A DNA stretch of 64,000 nt from Streptomyces tendae (GTDB lineage: Bacteria > Actinomycetota > Actinomycetes > Streptomycetales > Streptomycetaceae). Made by a program: the position numbers and the translations under genes. Of this stretch, positions 50,827 through 59,169 are shown piece after piece. Location of the stretch: assembly GCF_014650435.1 (NCBI RefSeq), contig NZ_BMUY01000009.1, positions 186,001-250,000 on the forward strand. Direction: 5' to 3'. Below the pieces are notes generated by a model, which was not told the origin of the DNA, did no database searches, and saw only the letters and a list, made by a program, of their open reading frames with translations. Numbering within the stretch: the stretch's first letter is position 1; each line of letters begins with the position of its first letter.

Positions 50827-52364
50827 ACCGCACCCTGCAGCCGGCCCGCCCGACCGAGGCGGTGAAGCGCCCCGGCCGCTGGCTGGCGTTGTCCGTCCTG
50901 GTGCTGGCCGTGCTGCTGGTGGCCGTCGACGCGACCGTCCTCGGTCTCGCGACCCCCTACATCAGCGAGGACCTGGCACCCTCCGGCACCCAGCTGCTCT
51001 GGATCGGGGACGTCTACTCCTTCGTCATCGCCGGCCTGCTCGTCTCCATGGGCAGCCTCGGCGACCGCATCGGACGCAAACGGATCCTGCTCGTCGGCGC
51101 CACCGCCTTCGGCGCGATCTCCGTCCTCAACGCCTACGCGCACACGCCCGAGGTGATGATCCTCGCCCGGGCCCTGCTCGGCGTCGCGGGCGCCACCCTG
51201 ATGCCCGCCACCCTCGCCCTGATCCGTAACCTCTTCCACGACCCGCGCGAACGCAGCCTCGCCGTCGGCATCTGGGGCGCGGCCGCGTCCGCCGGTGCGG
51301 CGGTCGGCCCGGTGGTCGGCGGGTTCCTGCTGGAGCACTTCTGGTGGGGCTCGGTCTTCCTGATCAACCTGCCCGTGATGGCCGTCCTGGTCGTCGTCGG
51401 CGTGAAGATGCTGCCCGAGTCCCGCAACCCGAACCCGGGCCCCTGGGACCTGCTCAGCGTCGTCCTCTCCCTGGTCGGCATGGTCGCAGTCGTGTACGCG
51501 GTCAAGGAGACCGCCGCCCACGGGTTCGCCTGGGCCACACTCGCCGCGGGTCTGGTGGGCGCCGCCGCGCTCTACGGCTTCGTCCGCCGCCAGCTGACCA
51601 TGCCGGTCCCGCTGCTCGACATGCGGCTGTTCCGCAACCGCGGCTTCAGCGGCGCGGTCCTGGCCGACCTGCTGACCATCCTGGGCCTGTCGGGGCTGGT
51701 GTTCTTCCTCTCCCAGTACCTGCAACTCGTCCAGGGCAGGCGGCCCTTCGAGGCGGGCCTGGCCGAACTGCCCGCCGCCGTCGGCGCGGTGGTGGCCGGT
51801 CTGATCGCCGGCCGCGCGGCCCGGCGATTCTCGGTCCGTGCCGTGGTCGCCGGCGGACTCGCCGCCGTCGGTCTCGCGCTCGCCGCGCTGACCGTCATCG
51901 GTCAGCACACCGGCTACCCGCTGCTCGGCGCGGCCCTGCTGGTCGTCGGGCTCGGCGCGGGCTTCGCGTTCACCGTCACCGCCGACGTGATCCTCTCCAG
52001 CGTCCCCGGTGAACAGGCGGGCGCCGCCTCCGCGGTCTCCGAGACGGCGTACGAACTCGGCGCCGCCCTCGGCATCGCGGTGCTGGGCTCCATCGTGACC
52101 GGCGTCTACCGCGACTTCACCGGGCCCGCAGGCACCCCGGACGCGGCCCACGAGTCGCTGGGCGGTGCGGTGGAGGCCGCCGCCCACCTCCCCGGCCCGG
52201 CCGGGCAGGCGCTGCTGGACTCCGCCCGGCAGGCCTTCGTCGACGGCCTGACCCTCGCGGCGGGCGTCGGGGCCGCCGTACTCCTGGCCGCCGCCGCGGC
52301 GTCCTGGTACCTGCTGCGCGGCCAGCGCCTGGAGGACGGGGTGGACGGGGTGGAACACCCGTAG
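50823..52364 (+). CDS. MFS drug-efflux transporter (14-TM, DHA2 family)
   Basis: The 513-residue protein has about 14 hydrophobic segments and the MFS motifs VAVDATVLGLATPYI (motif D1 type), GSLGDRIGRKRILLVG (motif A), and GAAVGPVVGGFLLEHF (motif C, typical of drug exporters). This resembles SmvA/QacA-type proton-coupled exporters of cationic drugs. Translational overlap with the TetR gene indicates an operon. A strong hairpin lies 56 bases downstream. The natural substrate is unknown. Confidence 0.85.
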   Translation: MNRTLQPARPTEAVKRPGRWLALSVLVLAVLLVAVDATVLGLATPYISEDLAPSGTQLLWIGDVYSFVIAGLLVSMGSLGDRIGRKRILLVGATAFGAISVLNAYAHTPEVMILARALLGVAGATLMPATLALIRNLFHDPRERSLAVGIWGAAASAGAAVGPVVGGFLLEHFWWGSVFLINLPVMAVLVVVGVKMLPESRNPNPGPWDLLSVVLSLVGMVAVVYAVKETAAHGFAWATLAAGLVGAAALYGFVRRQLTMPVPLLDMRLFRNRGFSGAVLADLLTILGLSGLVFFLSQYLQLVQGRRPFEAGLAELPAAVGAVVAGLIAGRAARRFSVRAVVAGGLAAVGLALAALTVIGQHTGYPLLGAALLVVGLGAGFAFTVTADVILSSVPGEQAGAASAVSETAYELGAALGIAVLGSIVTGVYRDFTGPAGTPDAAHESLGGAVEAAAHLPGPAGQALLDSARQAFVDGLTLAAGVGAAVLLAAAAASWYLLRGQRLEDGVDGVEHP

Positions 52365-52380
52365 GTCGCGGGGCGAACAC

Positions 52381-52414
52381 CCCCTGGCCCCGGGGCGCCC
52401 CTGGCCCCGGGGCG
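52381..52414. repeat. 17-bp tandem duplication
   Basis: CCCCTGGCCCCGGGGCG occurs twice in a row (52381-52397 and 52398-52414). Each copy is itself palindrome-like in CCCCGGGG. It lies between the MFS stop and the terminator hairpin. Confidence 0.7.
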
Positions 52415-52420
52415 CGAAAA

Positions 52421-52463
52421 CGCGATACGGCGGACCGCTCACCGAGCGGTCCGCCGTATCGCG
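52421..52463. terminator. Perfect 20-bp hairpin between convergent genes
   Basis: Bases 52421-52440 and 52444-52463 are perfect inverted complements around a 3-base loop (ACC). It lies between the convergent MFS and acyltransferase genes and should stop transcription from both sides. Confidence 0.85.
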
Positions 52464-52480
52464 TACGCGGGTCGGCGGTG

Positions 52481-53152
52481 CTACGCCGCCTTCGCCTTGC
52501 TCGCGTACATGTCGACGTACTCCTGGCCGGACAGGCGCATGACCTCCGTCATCACGGAGTCGGTCACCGCCCGCAGCACGTAGCGGTCGCGGTCCATGCC
52601 CTCGTAGCGGGAGAACTCCATGGCCTCGCCGAAGCGGACCGTGACCCGGCCCGGCCGGGGCAGACCCGCGCCGCCCGGCTGGAGCTTGTCGGTGCCGATG
52701 ACGGCGAACGGCACCACCGGGGCGCCCGTCATCAGGGTGAGCCGGGCGATGCCGGTGCGGCCGCGGTAGAGGCGGCCGTCGGGGGAGCGGGTGCCCTCCG
52801 GGTAGATGCCGAAGACGTGGCCCTCCTCCAGGATGCGGCGGCCGGTCATCAGGGCCGCCACCCCGCCCCGGCCGCCGTCCCGGTCGACCGGGACCATGCC
52901 GACCCCGGTGAAGAACCAGGCCATCAGCCGCCCCTTGAGGCCCTTGCCGGTGACGTACTCGTCCTTGCCGATGAAGAAGACCTGCCGGTCGCAGGTCAGG
53001 GGCATGATCACCGAGTCGATGAAGGTGAGGTGGTTGCCGGCCAGGATCACCGGACCGTCGCCCGGGATGTTCTCCACACCCTCCACCCGTGTGCGGAACA
53101 TCAGGCGCATGATCGGACCGAGCACTGCCTTGATGAACACGAAGCGGGACAA
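52481..53152 (-). CDS. 1-acyl-glycerol-3-phosphate acyltransferase-like protein (PlsC)
   Basis: The 223-residue protein starts SRFVFIKAVLGPIMRLMFR and has the acyltransferase motifs NHLTFID (His41, Asp46) and EGTRSPDGRLYRG. It probably acylates lysophosphatidate or a related glycerol-phosphate lipid at the membrane. The TTG at 53152 has GGAGGG upstream; the frame is open to 53350, but that stretch is not PlsC-like. It is convergent with the MFS gene across a strong terminator. Confidence 0.8.
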   Translation of the reverse strand: MSRFVFIKAVLGPIMRLMFRTRVEGVENIPGDGPVILAGNHLTFIDSVIMPLTCDRQVFFIGKDEYVTGKGLKGRLMAWFFTGVGMVPVDRDGGRGGVAALMTGRRILEEGHVFGIYPEGTRSPDGRLYRGRTGIARLTLMTGAPVVPFAVIGTDKLQPGGAGLPRPGRVTVRFGEAMEFSRYEGMDRDRYVLRAVTDSVMTEVMRLSGQEYVDMYASKAKAA

Positions 53153-53524
53153 CGGGCCCTCCGGTGTCGGGATGCGGTATGAGTCTGTGCAGGTGAGGAC
53201 ATTACTCGCGGCCCGGGGGGTCACGCACCTCGGGTCATCCAGGTCCGGTGCGGCATTGACGCGTATCGACGCGTGTTCACCGGACACGGCCGGGATCGAA
53301 GCACACACGGCACCCCGTCCGCGTGAGGCGCGCCGCCCGGGCGACGCCACCGGGCCTGTGTCCTTCGCCTACCCCGCCACGCCGCCGCCAAGCCGACGGC
53401 ACGTCAGCCGGCCGCCCCACACGACACCTCGGTGCACCCGCGTGTTCCGGTCGCGGTCTCCCGCTCGTCATGTACGCGCCCCTACGATCGGCGCGCACGG
53501 GACGGTCAACGGCAGGAGGGCCCC
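53153..53524. other. 372-bp divergent intergenic region
   Basis: No supported gene lies between the acyltransferase and GDPD starts. AT-richer patches on the minus strand near 53160-53210 (GAGTAATGTCC and CTCATACC) are the most promoter-like stretches. I see no clear repeat or palindrome. Confidence 0.35.
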
Positions 53525-54700
53525 ATGGGAACGCAGGAGTCGGACGAGCGGGCGGGCGGCGGCACCGGACGGCGGGCGCTCCTCGGGGCGGCGGTGCTCG
53601 GCGCGGGCGGCGCGGTACTCGGCCTGCCCGGCACGGCGAGAGCCGCCGGCACCCGGCACGGCGGCGGACACGGCGGCGGGGTCGAGAGCCTGCCCGTGCC
53701 GACCGTCATCGGTCACCGCGGCGCCAGCGGCTACCGCCCCGAGCACACCTTCGGGTCCTACGAACTGGCCCTCGACCTGGGCGCCGACATCGTCGAGGCC
53801 GGTGACCTGGTCCCCACGAAGGACGGTCACCTGGTCTGTCGGCACGAGCCGGAGATCGGCGGCACCACGGACGTCGCCGCCCACCCGGAGTTCGCCGACC
53901 GCAAGCGCACCAAGCTGCTCGACGGGGTCTCCACCACCGGCTGGTTCACCGAGGACTTCACGCTCGCCGAGCTCAAGACGCTCCGCGCCACCGAGCGCAT
54001 CCCGGCCAACCGCCCGCACAACACCCTCTACGACGGCCGCTGGGAGATCCCCACCTTCGAGGAGGTGCTGCGCTGGCAGAACGAGCAGACCCGCAGGCGC
54101 GGCAAGCAGGTCTGGATCTACCCCGAGCTCAAGCACCCCACCTACTTCCGCAAGCTGGGCCTGGGCACGGAGGAGCGGCTGGCACGGCTGCTGCGCAAGT
54201 ACGGCAAGGACCGGAAGAACTCGCCCGTCATCATCCAGTCCTTCGAGCCCACCAGCATCCAGCGGATGAACAAGCTGGTCGGCAACCCCCTCGCCGTCCT
54301 GCTGTCCGGCGCGAACAGCCGCCCGTGGGACTTCGTCGAGACCGGCGACCCGCGCACCACGGCCGACCTCGTCACGCCCAAGGGGCTGAAGGAGATCGCC
54401 TCCTACGCGCAGGGCATCGGACCGACCCTGGACCTGATCATCCCGAAGGACTCCGCGGGGCGGCTCACCGAGCCGACGACGCTCGTCCGCGACGCGCACC
54501 GCGCGGGCCTGATCCTGCACCCCTACACGATGCGCAACGAGAACCCCTTCCTGCCCGCGGAGTTCCGCAAGGGCAGCGACCCCGACGCCTACGGCGACGT
54601 CTTCGGCGCGTTCCGGACGTACTTCGCCACCGGTATCGACGGCATCTTCACCGACAACCCGGACACGGGTGTGCTGGCCCGCGAGGACGTCAACGACTGA
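53525..54700 (+). CDS. Exported glycerophosphodiester phosphodiesterase
   Basis: The 391-residue protein has a Tat-like signal (GRRALLGAAVLGAGGAVLGL, ending near residue 42). A GDPD TIM barrel has VIGHRGASGYRPEHTFGSY (catalytic His and Arg), the metal Glu/Asp in IVEAGDLVPTKDG, and HEPEIGGTTD. It hydrolyses glycerophosphodiesters from phospholipids or teichoic acids, releasing glycerol-3-phosphate. The ATG at 53525 has AGGAGGG close upstream. A perfect 12-bp hairpin after the gene ends transcription. Confidence 0.9.
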   Translation: MGTQESDERAGGGTGRRALLGAAVLGAGGAVLGLPGTARAAGTRHGGGHGGGVESLPVPTVIGHRGASGYRPEHTFGSYELALDLGADIVEAGDLVPTKDGHLVCRHEPEIGGTTDVAAHPEFADRKRTKLLDGVSTTGWFTEDFTLAELKTLRATERIPANRPHNTLYDGRWEIPTFEEVLRWQNEQTRRRGKQVWIYPELKHPTYFRKLGLGTEERLARLLRKYGKDRKNSPVIIQSFEPTSIQRMNKLVGNPLAVLLSGANSRPWDFVETGDPRTTADLVTPKGLKEIASYAQGIGPTLDLIIPKDSAGRLTEPTTLVRDAHRAGLILHPYTMRNENPFLPAEFRKGSDPDAYGDVFGAFRTYFATGIDGIFTDNPDTGVLAREDVND

Positions 54701-54729
54701 GCGACCGCCCCCGGTTGGGGTGAACCTTC

Positions 54730-54761
54730 GGCCGCCCGGGCAACCCGCCGCCCGGGCGGCC
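54730..54761 (+). terminator. Hairpin after the GDPD gene
   Basis: GGCCGCCCGGGC (54730-54741) and GCCCGGGCGGCC (54750-54761) are perfect 12-bp inverted repeats with an 8-base loop. The start of the next gene follows only 14 bases later, so that gene probably has a very short or leaderless transcript. Confidence 0.75.
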
Positions 54762-54775
54762 GCGTCGATGTGCAT

Positions 54776-55276
54776 ATGACGCACGACCTGGTCACCTCCC
54801 TGCGCCCGCTGCTCACCGCCGAGGCATCGGCCGAGGCATATGCGTCCGGAACCGAGCCCGGCGACCTGGAACAGGCGGTCTGGCTGCGCCTGCTGGAACG
54901 CCTGGCGGTCGACGGCCCACCCCCGGACCCGCACCGCTGGCTGCGCAGTGCCGTCCGCACCGAGGCCCGCCGCACCCGCCGCACGGCCCGCAACGAGCGG
55001 CCGTACGGGACCGAACCCGCCGGTGTTGCCGAGTACGCCCACGAGCCCGAGCGGCTCGCGCTCGCCGCGGCCCGCCGCCGCGCCCTGCGCGACGCGGTGC
55101 GCCGGCTGCCGGGCCGCTGCCCCCGCCTGATGGAAGCCCTGTTGTCGCCCAGGGACCTCACATACCGGGAAATCGCGGGGGAGTTGGGTATCTCACAGGG
55201 CAGTCTTGGTCCGGAACGCTCCCGATGTCTGGGATGTCTGCGTCGATTGCTGACTCCGGAGGTTGCGGCCGGCTGA
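54776..55276 (+). CDS. Sigma-factor-like (region 4) protein
   Basis: The 166-residue protein has a C-terminal sigma-70 region 4-like helix-turn-helix (RDLTYREIAGELGISQGSLG, followed by ERSRCLGCLRRLL). An N-terminal helical region resembles a short region 2. This is the layout of small ECF-like sigma factors, but it could also be a regulator without sigma activity. The ATG at 54776 is preferred; a GTG two codons upstream is possible. It is 14 bases from the preceding terminator, and no anti-sigma gene is next to it. Confidence 0.7.
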   Translation: MTHDLVTSLRPLLTAEASAEAYASGTEPGDLEQAVWLRLLERLAVDGPPPDPHRWLRSAVRTEARRTRRTARNERPYGTEPAGVAEYAHEPERLALAAARRRALRDAVRRLPGRCPRLMEALLSPRDLTYREIAGELGISQGSLGPERSRCLGCLRRLLTPEVAAG

Positions 55277-55333
55277 GGACGGGGATAGGAGTGGGGGACT
55301 ACAGGTGATCAGGTGAGCGGGAGGCATGCGCAC

Positions 55334-55831
55334 ATGGGCATGAGCGTGACCATCTCGGCGGCGACCGAACAGGATGCCGAGCAGATCTTCCGGCTGCAGT
55401 ACCTCTGCTTCCAGAGCGAGGCCGCGCTGTACGCCAACTACCGCATCGACCCGCTCGTCCAGAGCCTGGACTCGGTGCGCGAGGAGGTCGCCGGCGACTG
55501 CGTCTTCGTGGCGCGGCTCGGCGACGAGGTCGTCGGCTCGGTGCGGGGGCGGGTGACCGAGGACGGGGCGGCGTCCATCGGCAAGCTCTGCGTCCACCCC
55601 CGTCTCCAGGGGCACGGCATCGGGGCCCGGCTGCTGCGGGCCGCCGAGTCGGCGCTGGTCGAGGAGCGCGGCGCCAAGCGGTTCCGGCTGCACACCGGGC
55701 ACCGCAGCGAAGGCAACCTGCGGCTGTACCGCCGCGTCGGCTACCAGACGGTGGGCACCGCCGAGGGCACCGACGGCGTACCCATGATCGTCCTGGAGAA
55801 GCCCGCGGAGACGTACGCGACCACGGCCTGA
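55334..55831 (+). CDS. GNAT acetyltransferase
   Basis: The 165-residue protein has the GNAT motif A as LCVHPRLQGHGIGARLLRAA and motif B as EGNLRLYRRVGYQTVG. The N terminus MGMSVTISAATEQDAEQIFRL is standard. The substrate is unknown. I chose the ATG at 55334, 9 bases after GGGAGG; a GTG at 55313 is also in frame. It may be co-transcribed with the sigma-like gene 57 bases upstream. Confidence 0.8.
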   Translation: MGMSVTISAATEQDAEQIFRLQYLCFQSEAALYANYRIDPLVQSLDSVREEVAGDCVFVARLGDEVVGSVRGRVTEDGAASIGKLCVHPRLQGHGIGARLLRAAESALVEERGAKRFRLHTGHRSEGNLRLYRRVGYQTVGTAEGTDGVPMIVLEKPAETYATTA

Positions 55832-55865
55832 GCGGCCGTCGGCCCGCCGGGCCCCGGCACGACCG

Positions 55866-56282
55866 CTACGCGGTGCGGGCCCGGCGCAGCCAGTACAGGG
55901 CCGACAGCGGCAGCAGCACGGGAATGAAGAGGTAACCCATCCCGTAGTCCGACCACACGGTGGCGTCGGGGAAGGCCGACGGCTCCACCAGCGTCCAGGT
56001 GCCGACCGTCAGCACGCCCACCAGTTCGGCGGCGCAGCACACCTGCGCCGCCTTGCGGGCCGTCTCGCCGCCGCGCACCAGGGTGTAGGTGATGAACCCG
56101 TAGACCACGCCCGCGAGAGCCGACAGCGCGTAGGCGAGCGGGGCCCGGTCGAACTCCGTCGCGATCTGGTACACGGACCGCGACACCGCGCCGACGACCA
56201 TCACGCCGTACAGCCACACCAGCAGGATGCCGGGCCCGGCGATCAGCCGCTGCCCGGTCCGCTTCTCCTGCGTGACCACCAT
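55866..56282 (-). CDS. Small four-TM membrane protein
   Basis: The 138-residue protein has four hydrophobic segments (about residues 17-40, 50-68, 83-100, 115-133). There is no recognised motif; TVWSDYGMGYLFIPVLLPLSAL is the most distinctive stretch. GGGAGGCTGAG precedes the ATG at 56282. It starts one base after the stop codon of the next membrane protein gene, so the two are translated as a unit. Function unknown. Confidence 0.7.
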   Translation of the reverse strand: MVVTQEKRTGQRLIAGPGILLVWLYGVMVVGAVSRSVYQIATEFDRAPLAYALSALAGVVYGFITYTLVRGGETARKAAQVCCAAELVGVLTVGTWTLVEPSAFPDATVWSDYGMGYLFIPVLLPLSALYWLRRARTA

Positions 56283-56283
56283 C

Positions 56284-56643
56284 TCAGCCTCCCCAGATGT
56301 CGAACAGCCGGACTTCCAGGACGGCGAGGACGACACCGCCGGCCGCGACGGTCACCGAGCCCCAGCGGGTGCGCTCGGCCAGCGACATGAAGCCCGCCGC
56401 CGGCACACACGCGAAGGCACCCAGCAGATACGCCACGAAGATCGTCGTGCCCTGCTCCGGTTCCTCGCCCCGCGCCAGCTGCACGACCCCGACCACCAGC
56501 TGGATCAGCGCCAGCGCCGAGACCACGGCCATCCCGATGAAGTGCCAGTCCTTCGTCGGCTGGTCGCGGTAGGCGGCCCAGCCGCACCAGGCGGCCAGCA
56601 GCAGTGCGGCGACGCCGGTCACCAGCGTCAGGACGTCAAGCAT
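56284..56643 (-). CDS. Small membrane protein, partner of the downstream four-TM protein
   Basis: The 119-residue protein has about four hydrophobic segments, beginning MLDVLTLVTGVAALLLAAWCGWAAYRD. QPTKDWHFIGMAVVSALALIQLV is next, then SLAERTRWGSVTVAAGGVVLA. No family motif was recognised. The ATG at 56643 begins at the first membrane helix. The frame is also open upstream to 56952, but that part is low-complexity. It is the first gene of a two-gene unit. Confidence 0.65.
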   Translation of the reverse strand: MLDVLTLVTGVAALLLAAWCGWAAYRDQPTKDWHFIGMAVVSALALIQLVVGVVQLARGEEPEQGTTIFVAYLLGAFACVPAAGFMSLAERTRWGSVTVAAGGVVLAVLEVRLFDIWGG

Positions 56644-56973
56644 GGCAGCGAGCCTATTACGGCCCAAAAGGCCCGCCGCCCCCGGCCCCGCAGGGACGGC
56701 GACGATGCTCGGACGCCCCACGCCGCGCTCCCGGCCGGACGCGCCACCGACCCCGCGGACCGTGGCGTTGGCCACAACCCCCCGCGCCGACGACCGCGAC
56801 GCCGCCCCGGCGGCCACCAGCCTCTCGGCCTTGTCGGCACTGGTCACCGAGGGCGGAACGGAGATCGCCGTCCGGGGCCGATCAGCGCCCCAGCGGCCAT
56901 CCACCGTCCACACCTGTCCAGTATCCGGACAGCGGTCTCCGGCCGCGGGCATACGTCTGCTTTACTGATCCGC
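56644..56973. other. 330-bp intergenic region before the metNIQ leader peptide
   Basis: No gene is supported here. CTGTCC (56914-56919) and GGACAG (56927-56932) form an inverted repeat with a 7-base spacer, a possible operator for metNIQ. TTTACT at 56961-56966 resembles a -10 element and would start transcription at or next to the ATG at 56974. Confidence 0.4.
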
Positions 56974-57063
56974 ATGAGCACCACGAGCGACCGCACCCCT
57001 GCGACCGAGGCGACGACGACGCCCGGTGCTCGTTGTATGTGCCGCCGAATGTGCGCCTTCTAG
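56974..57063 (+). CDS. Cys/Met leader peptide upstream of metNIQ
   Basis: The 29-codon open reading frame begins MSTTSDRTPATEATTTPG and ends ARCMCRRMCAF, with three Cys and two Met codons in its last nine. A -10-like TTTACT lies 8 bases before the ATG and there is no ribosome-binding site, so it is probably leaderless. Short open reading frames rich in Cys before sulfur genes in mycobacteria act as attenuators, and I recall such entries annotated as putative leader peptides in Streptomyces. The position, 240 bases before the methionine transporter, and the codon content both suit a sensor of Cys- or Met-tRNA supply. Confidence 0.75.
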   Translation: MSTTSDRTPATEATTTPGARCMCRRMCAF

Positions 57064-57304
57064 AGGGCCCCCGCACCACCTGAGCCTCGCGCCCCGAAGC
57101 GAGCGCCCGCTCATGCCCGCGCGCCCCACGCGCACGCGGCCGAGCCACGCCCCGCGCACACGTTTCTCCCCGGTCCCACCGCCATGGCGCACCGCCACCG
57201 CGAGAACCGTGCCGCGTTCCGAAGGGCCCCGAGAACCCGAAGAACAACGCCCCGTGCCCGGCGCACACCACCGCGCCGCGCACTCGACAGTGACGGAAAC
57301 CCAC
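57064..57304 (+). promoter_or_regulatory. metNIQ leader RNA with competing hairpins
   Basis: After the leader peptide stop, CTCGC (57086-57090) can pair with GCGAG (57099-57103), while GAGCG (57101-57105) can pair with CGCTC (57108-57112). The two hairpins share the GAG and exclude each other, as in attenuators. There is no T-run. The rest of the 240-base stretch is GC-rich. Confidence 0.4.
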
Positions 57305-58369
57305 GTGATCACCACATCGGGCCTCACCAAGGTCTATCGTTCACGCGGCCGCGAGGTCACCGCCCTGGACGGCGTCGACCTGCACGTCCGCGAGGGCGAG
57401 GTGTACGGCGTCATCGGCCAGTCCGGCGCCGGCAAGTCCTCGCTCATCCGCTGCGTCAACCTCCTGGAGCGCCCCACCGCCGGCACGGTCACCGTCGCCG
57501 GGCAGGACCTCACGGCGCTGGCCGGCCGCGGCCCCCGCGCGGGCCGGGAACTGCGCGAGGCGCGCAGCCGTATCGGCATGGTCTTCCAGCACTTCAACCT
57601 GCTCTCCTCGCGGACCGTGCGGGACAACGTCGAACTGCCGCTGGAAATCCTCGGAAAGTCGGGGAAGGAACGTTCCCGCAAGGCGCTGGAACTGCTCGAC
57701 CTCGTCGGCCTGGCCGACAAGGCGGGGGCCTACCCCGCCCAGCTCTCCGGCGGCCAGAAGCAGCGCGTCGGCATCGCCCGCGCCCTGGCCGGCGACCCCA
57801 AGGTCCTGCTCTCCGACGAGGCCACCAGCGCCCTCGACCCGGAGACCACCCGCTCCATCCTCCAGCTGCTGCGCGACCTGAACCGGCAGCTCGGGCTGAC
57901 CGTCCTGCTCATCACGCACGAGATGGACGTCGTCAAGAGCATCTGCGACTCGGCCGCCCTCATGGACCGGGGCCGCATCGTCGAGTCCGGCACGGTCGGC
58001 GAGCTCCTCGCCACCCCGGGCTCCGAACTGGCCGCCGCGCTCTTCCCGGTCGGCGGCGACGCCTCCGCGGACGACCGCACCGTCCTCGACGTGACCTTCC
58101 ACGGCGAGGCCGCCACCCAGCCCGTCATCTCCCAGCTCTCCCGCACCTACAACATCGACATATCGATCCTCGGCGCCGCCATCGACGCCGTCGGCGGCCT
58201 CCAGGTCGGCCGGATGCGCATCGAACTGCCCGGCCGCTACGAGGACAACGTCGTGCCCGTCGGCTTCCTGCGCGAACAGGGCCTGCAGATCGACGTGGTG
58301 AACGAGACGCCGGACGCCGCCACCGCGCCTGCCACGTCCGCCTCGCTGGTGAAGGAAGGTGCCAAGTGA
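57305..58369 (+). CDS. metN: Methionine ABC transporter ATP-binding protein
   Basis: The 354-residue protein has Walker A GQSGAGKSS (residues 38-46), the ABC signature LSGGQKQRVGIARAL, Walker B VLLSDEATSALD, and a C-terminal NIL domain (about 270-350) that binds methionine for transinhibition. This is the MetN layout. The GTG at 57305 begins at the conserved ITTSGLTKVY; an upstream GTG at 57290 is possible. Its stop overlaps the metI start. Confidence 0.9.
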   Translation: MITTSGLTKVYRSRGREVTALDGVDLHVREGEVYGVIGQSGAGKSSLIRCVNLLERPTAGTVTVAGQDLTALAGRGPRAGRELREARSRIGMVFQHFNLLSSRTVRDNVELPLEILGKSGKERSRKALELLDLVGLADKAGAYPAQLSGGQKQRVGIARALAGDPKVLLSDEATSALDPETTRSILQLLRDLNRQLGLTVLLITHEMDVVKSICDSAALMDRGRIVESGTVGELLATPGSELAAALFPVGGDASADDRTVLDVTFHGEAATQPVISQLSRTYNIDISILGAAIDAVGGLQVGRMRIELPGRYEDNVVPVGFLREQGLQIDVVNETPDAATAPATSASLVKEGAK

Positions 58370-59103
58370 CCTGGTCGCAAATGCAGCCGCTGCTGGAGCA
58401 GGCGTCCTGGGAGACCCTGATCATGGTCGGCTGGTCCACCCTGATCGCGGTCGTCGTCGGACTTCCGCTCGGCGTGCTCCTCGTCCTCACCGACCGCGGC
58501 GGCCTGCTGCAGAACGTCGTGGTCAACAAGGTCATCGGGCAGATCGTGAACATCGGCCGCTCGATGCCGTTCATCATCCTCATGGTCGCCCTGATGAGCT
58601 TCACCCGCTGGGTCACCGGCACCACCATCGGCAGCGAGGCCGCGATCGTGCCGCTCGCCATCGGCGGCATCCCGTTCTTCGCGCGGCTCGTCGAGACCGC
58701 CGTGCGCGAGGTCGACGGAGGGCTCGTCGAGGCCGTCCAGTCCATGGGCGGCAACACCTGGACCATCGTCCGCAAGGTCCTGGTCCCCGAGGCGCTCCCC
58801 TCCCTGATCGCCTCCACCACCACCACGATCATCGCCCTCATCGGCTACTCCGCCATGGCCGGCACCGTCGGCGGCGGCGGCCTCGGCGACCTGGCCGTCC
58901 GCTACGGCTACCAGCGCTTCGAACCCGGCTTCATGTGGATCACCGTCGCGCTCCTCGCCGTCGCCATCTCCCTCATCCAGTTCGCCGGCGACTACGCGGC
59001 CCGCACCCTGCACCGCCGCGGCGGACGCGGCGGAGCCGCCCCCAGGCTCCGGCTGCTCAGGGCCAAGGAGCCCGCCGCGGCCGACGTCGGCAAGGTCGCC
59101 TGA
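58366..59103 (+). CDS. metI: Methionine ABC transporter permease
   Basis: The 245-residue protein has about five membrane helices and the binding-protein-dependent permease (EAA-like) loop VREVDGGLVEAVQSMGGNTW. LIGYSAMAGTVGGGGLGDLA matches MetI. The GTG at 58366 has GAAGGAAGGTG upstream and overlaps metN by 4 bases. It forms the channel for methionine and its D-isomer or sulfoxide. Confidence 0.9.
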   Translation: MTWSQMQPLLEQASWETLIMVGWSTLIAVVVGLPLGVLLVLTDRGGLLQNVVVNKVIGQIVNIGRSMPFIILMVALMSFTRWVTGTTIGSEAAIVPLAIGGIPFFARLVETAVREVDGGLVEAVQSMGGNTWTIVRKVLVPEALPSLIASTTTTIIALIGYSAMAGTVGGGGLGDLAVRYGYQRFEPGFMWITVALLAVAISLIQFAGDYAARTLHRRGGRGGAAPRLRLLRAKEPAAADVGKVA

Positions 59104-59169
59104 CCGCGCCCCCATCAGACTCCCCGCCGTACCGGGCGGGGCCGCACCACCTCAGGAAAGGCACTTTTC

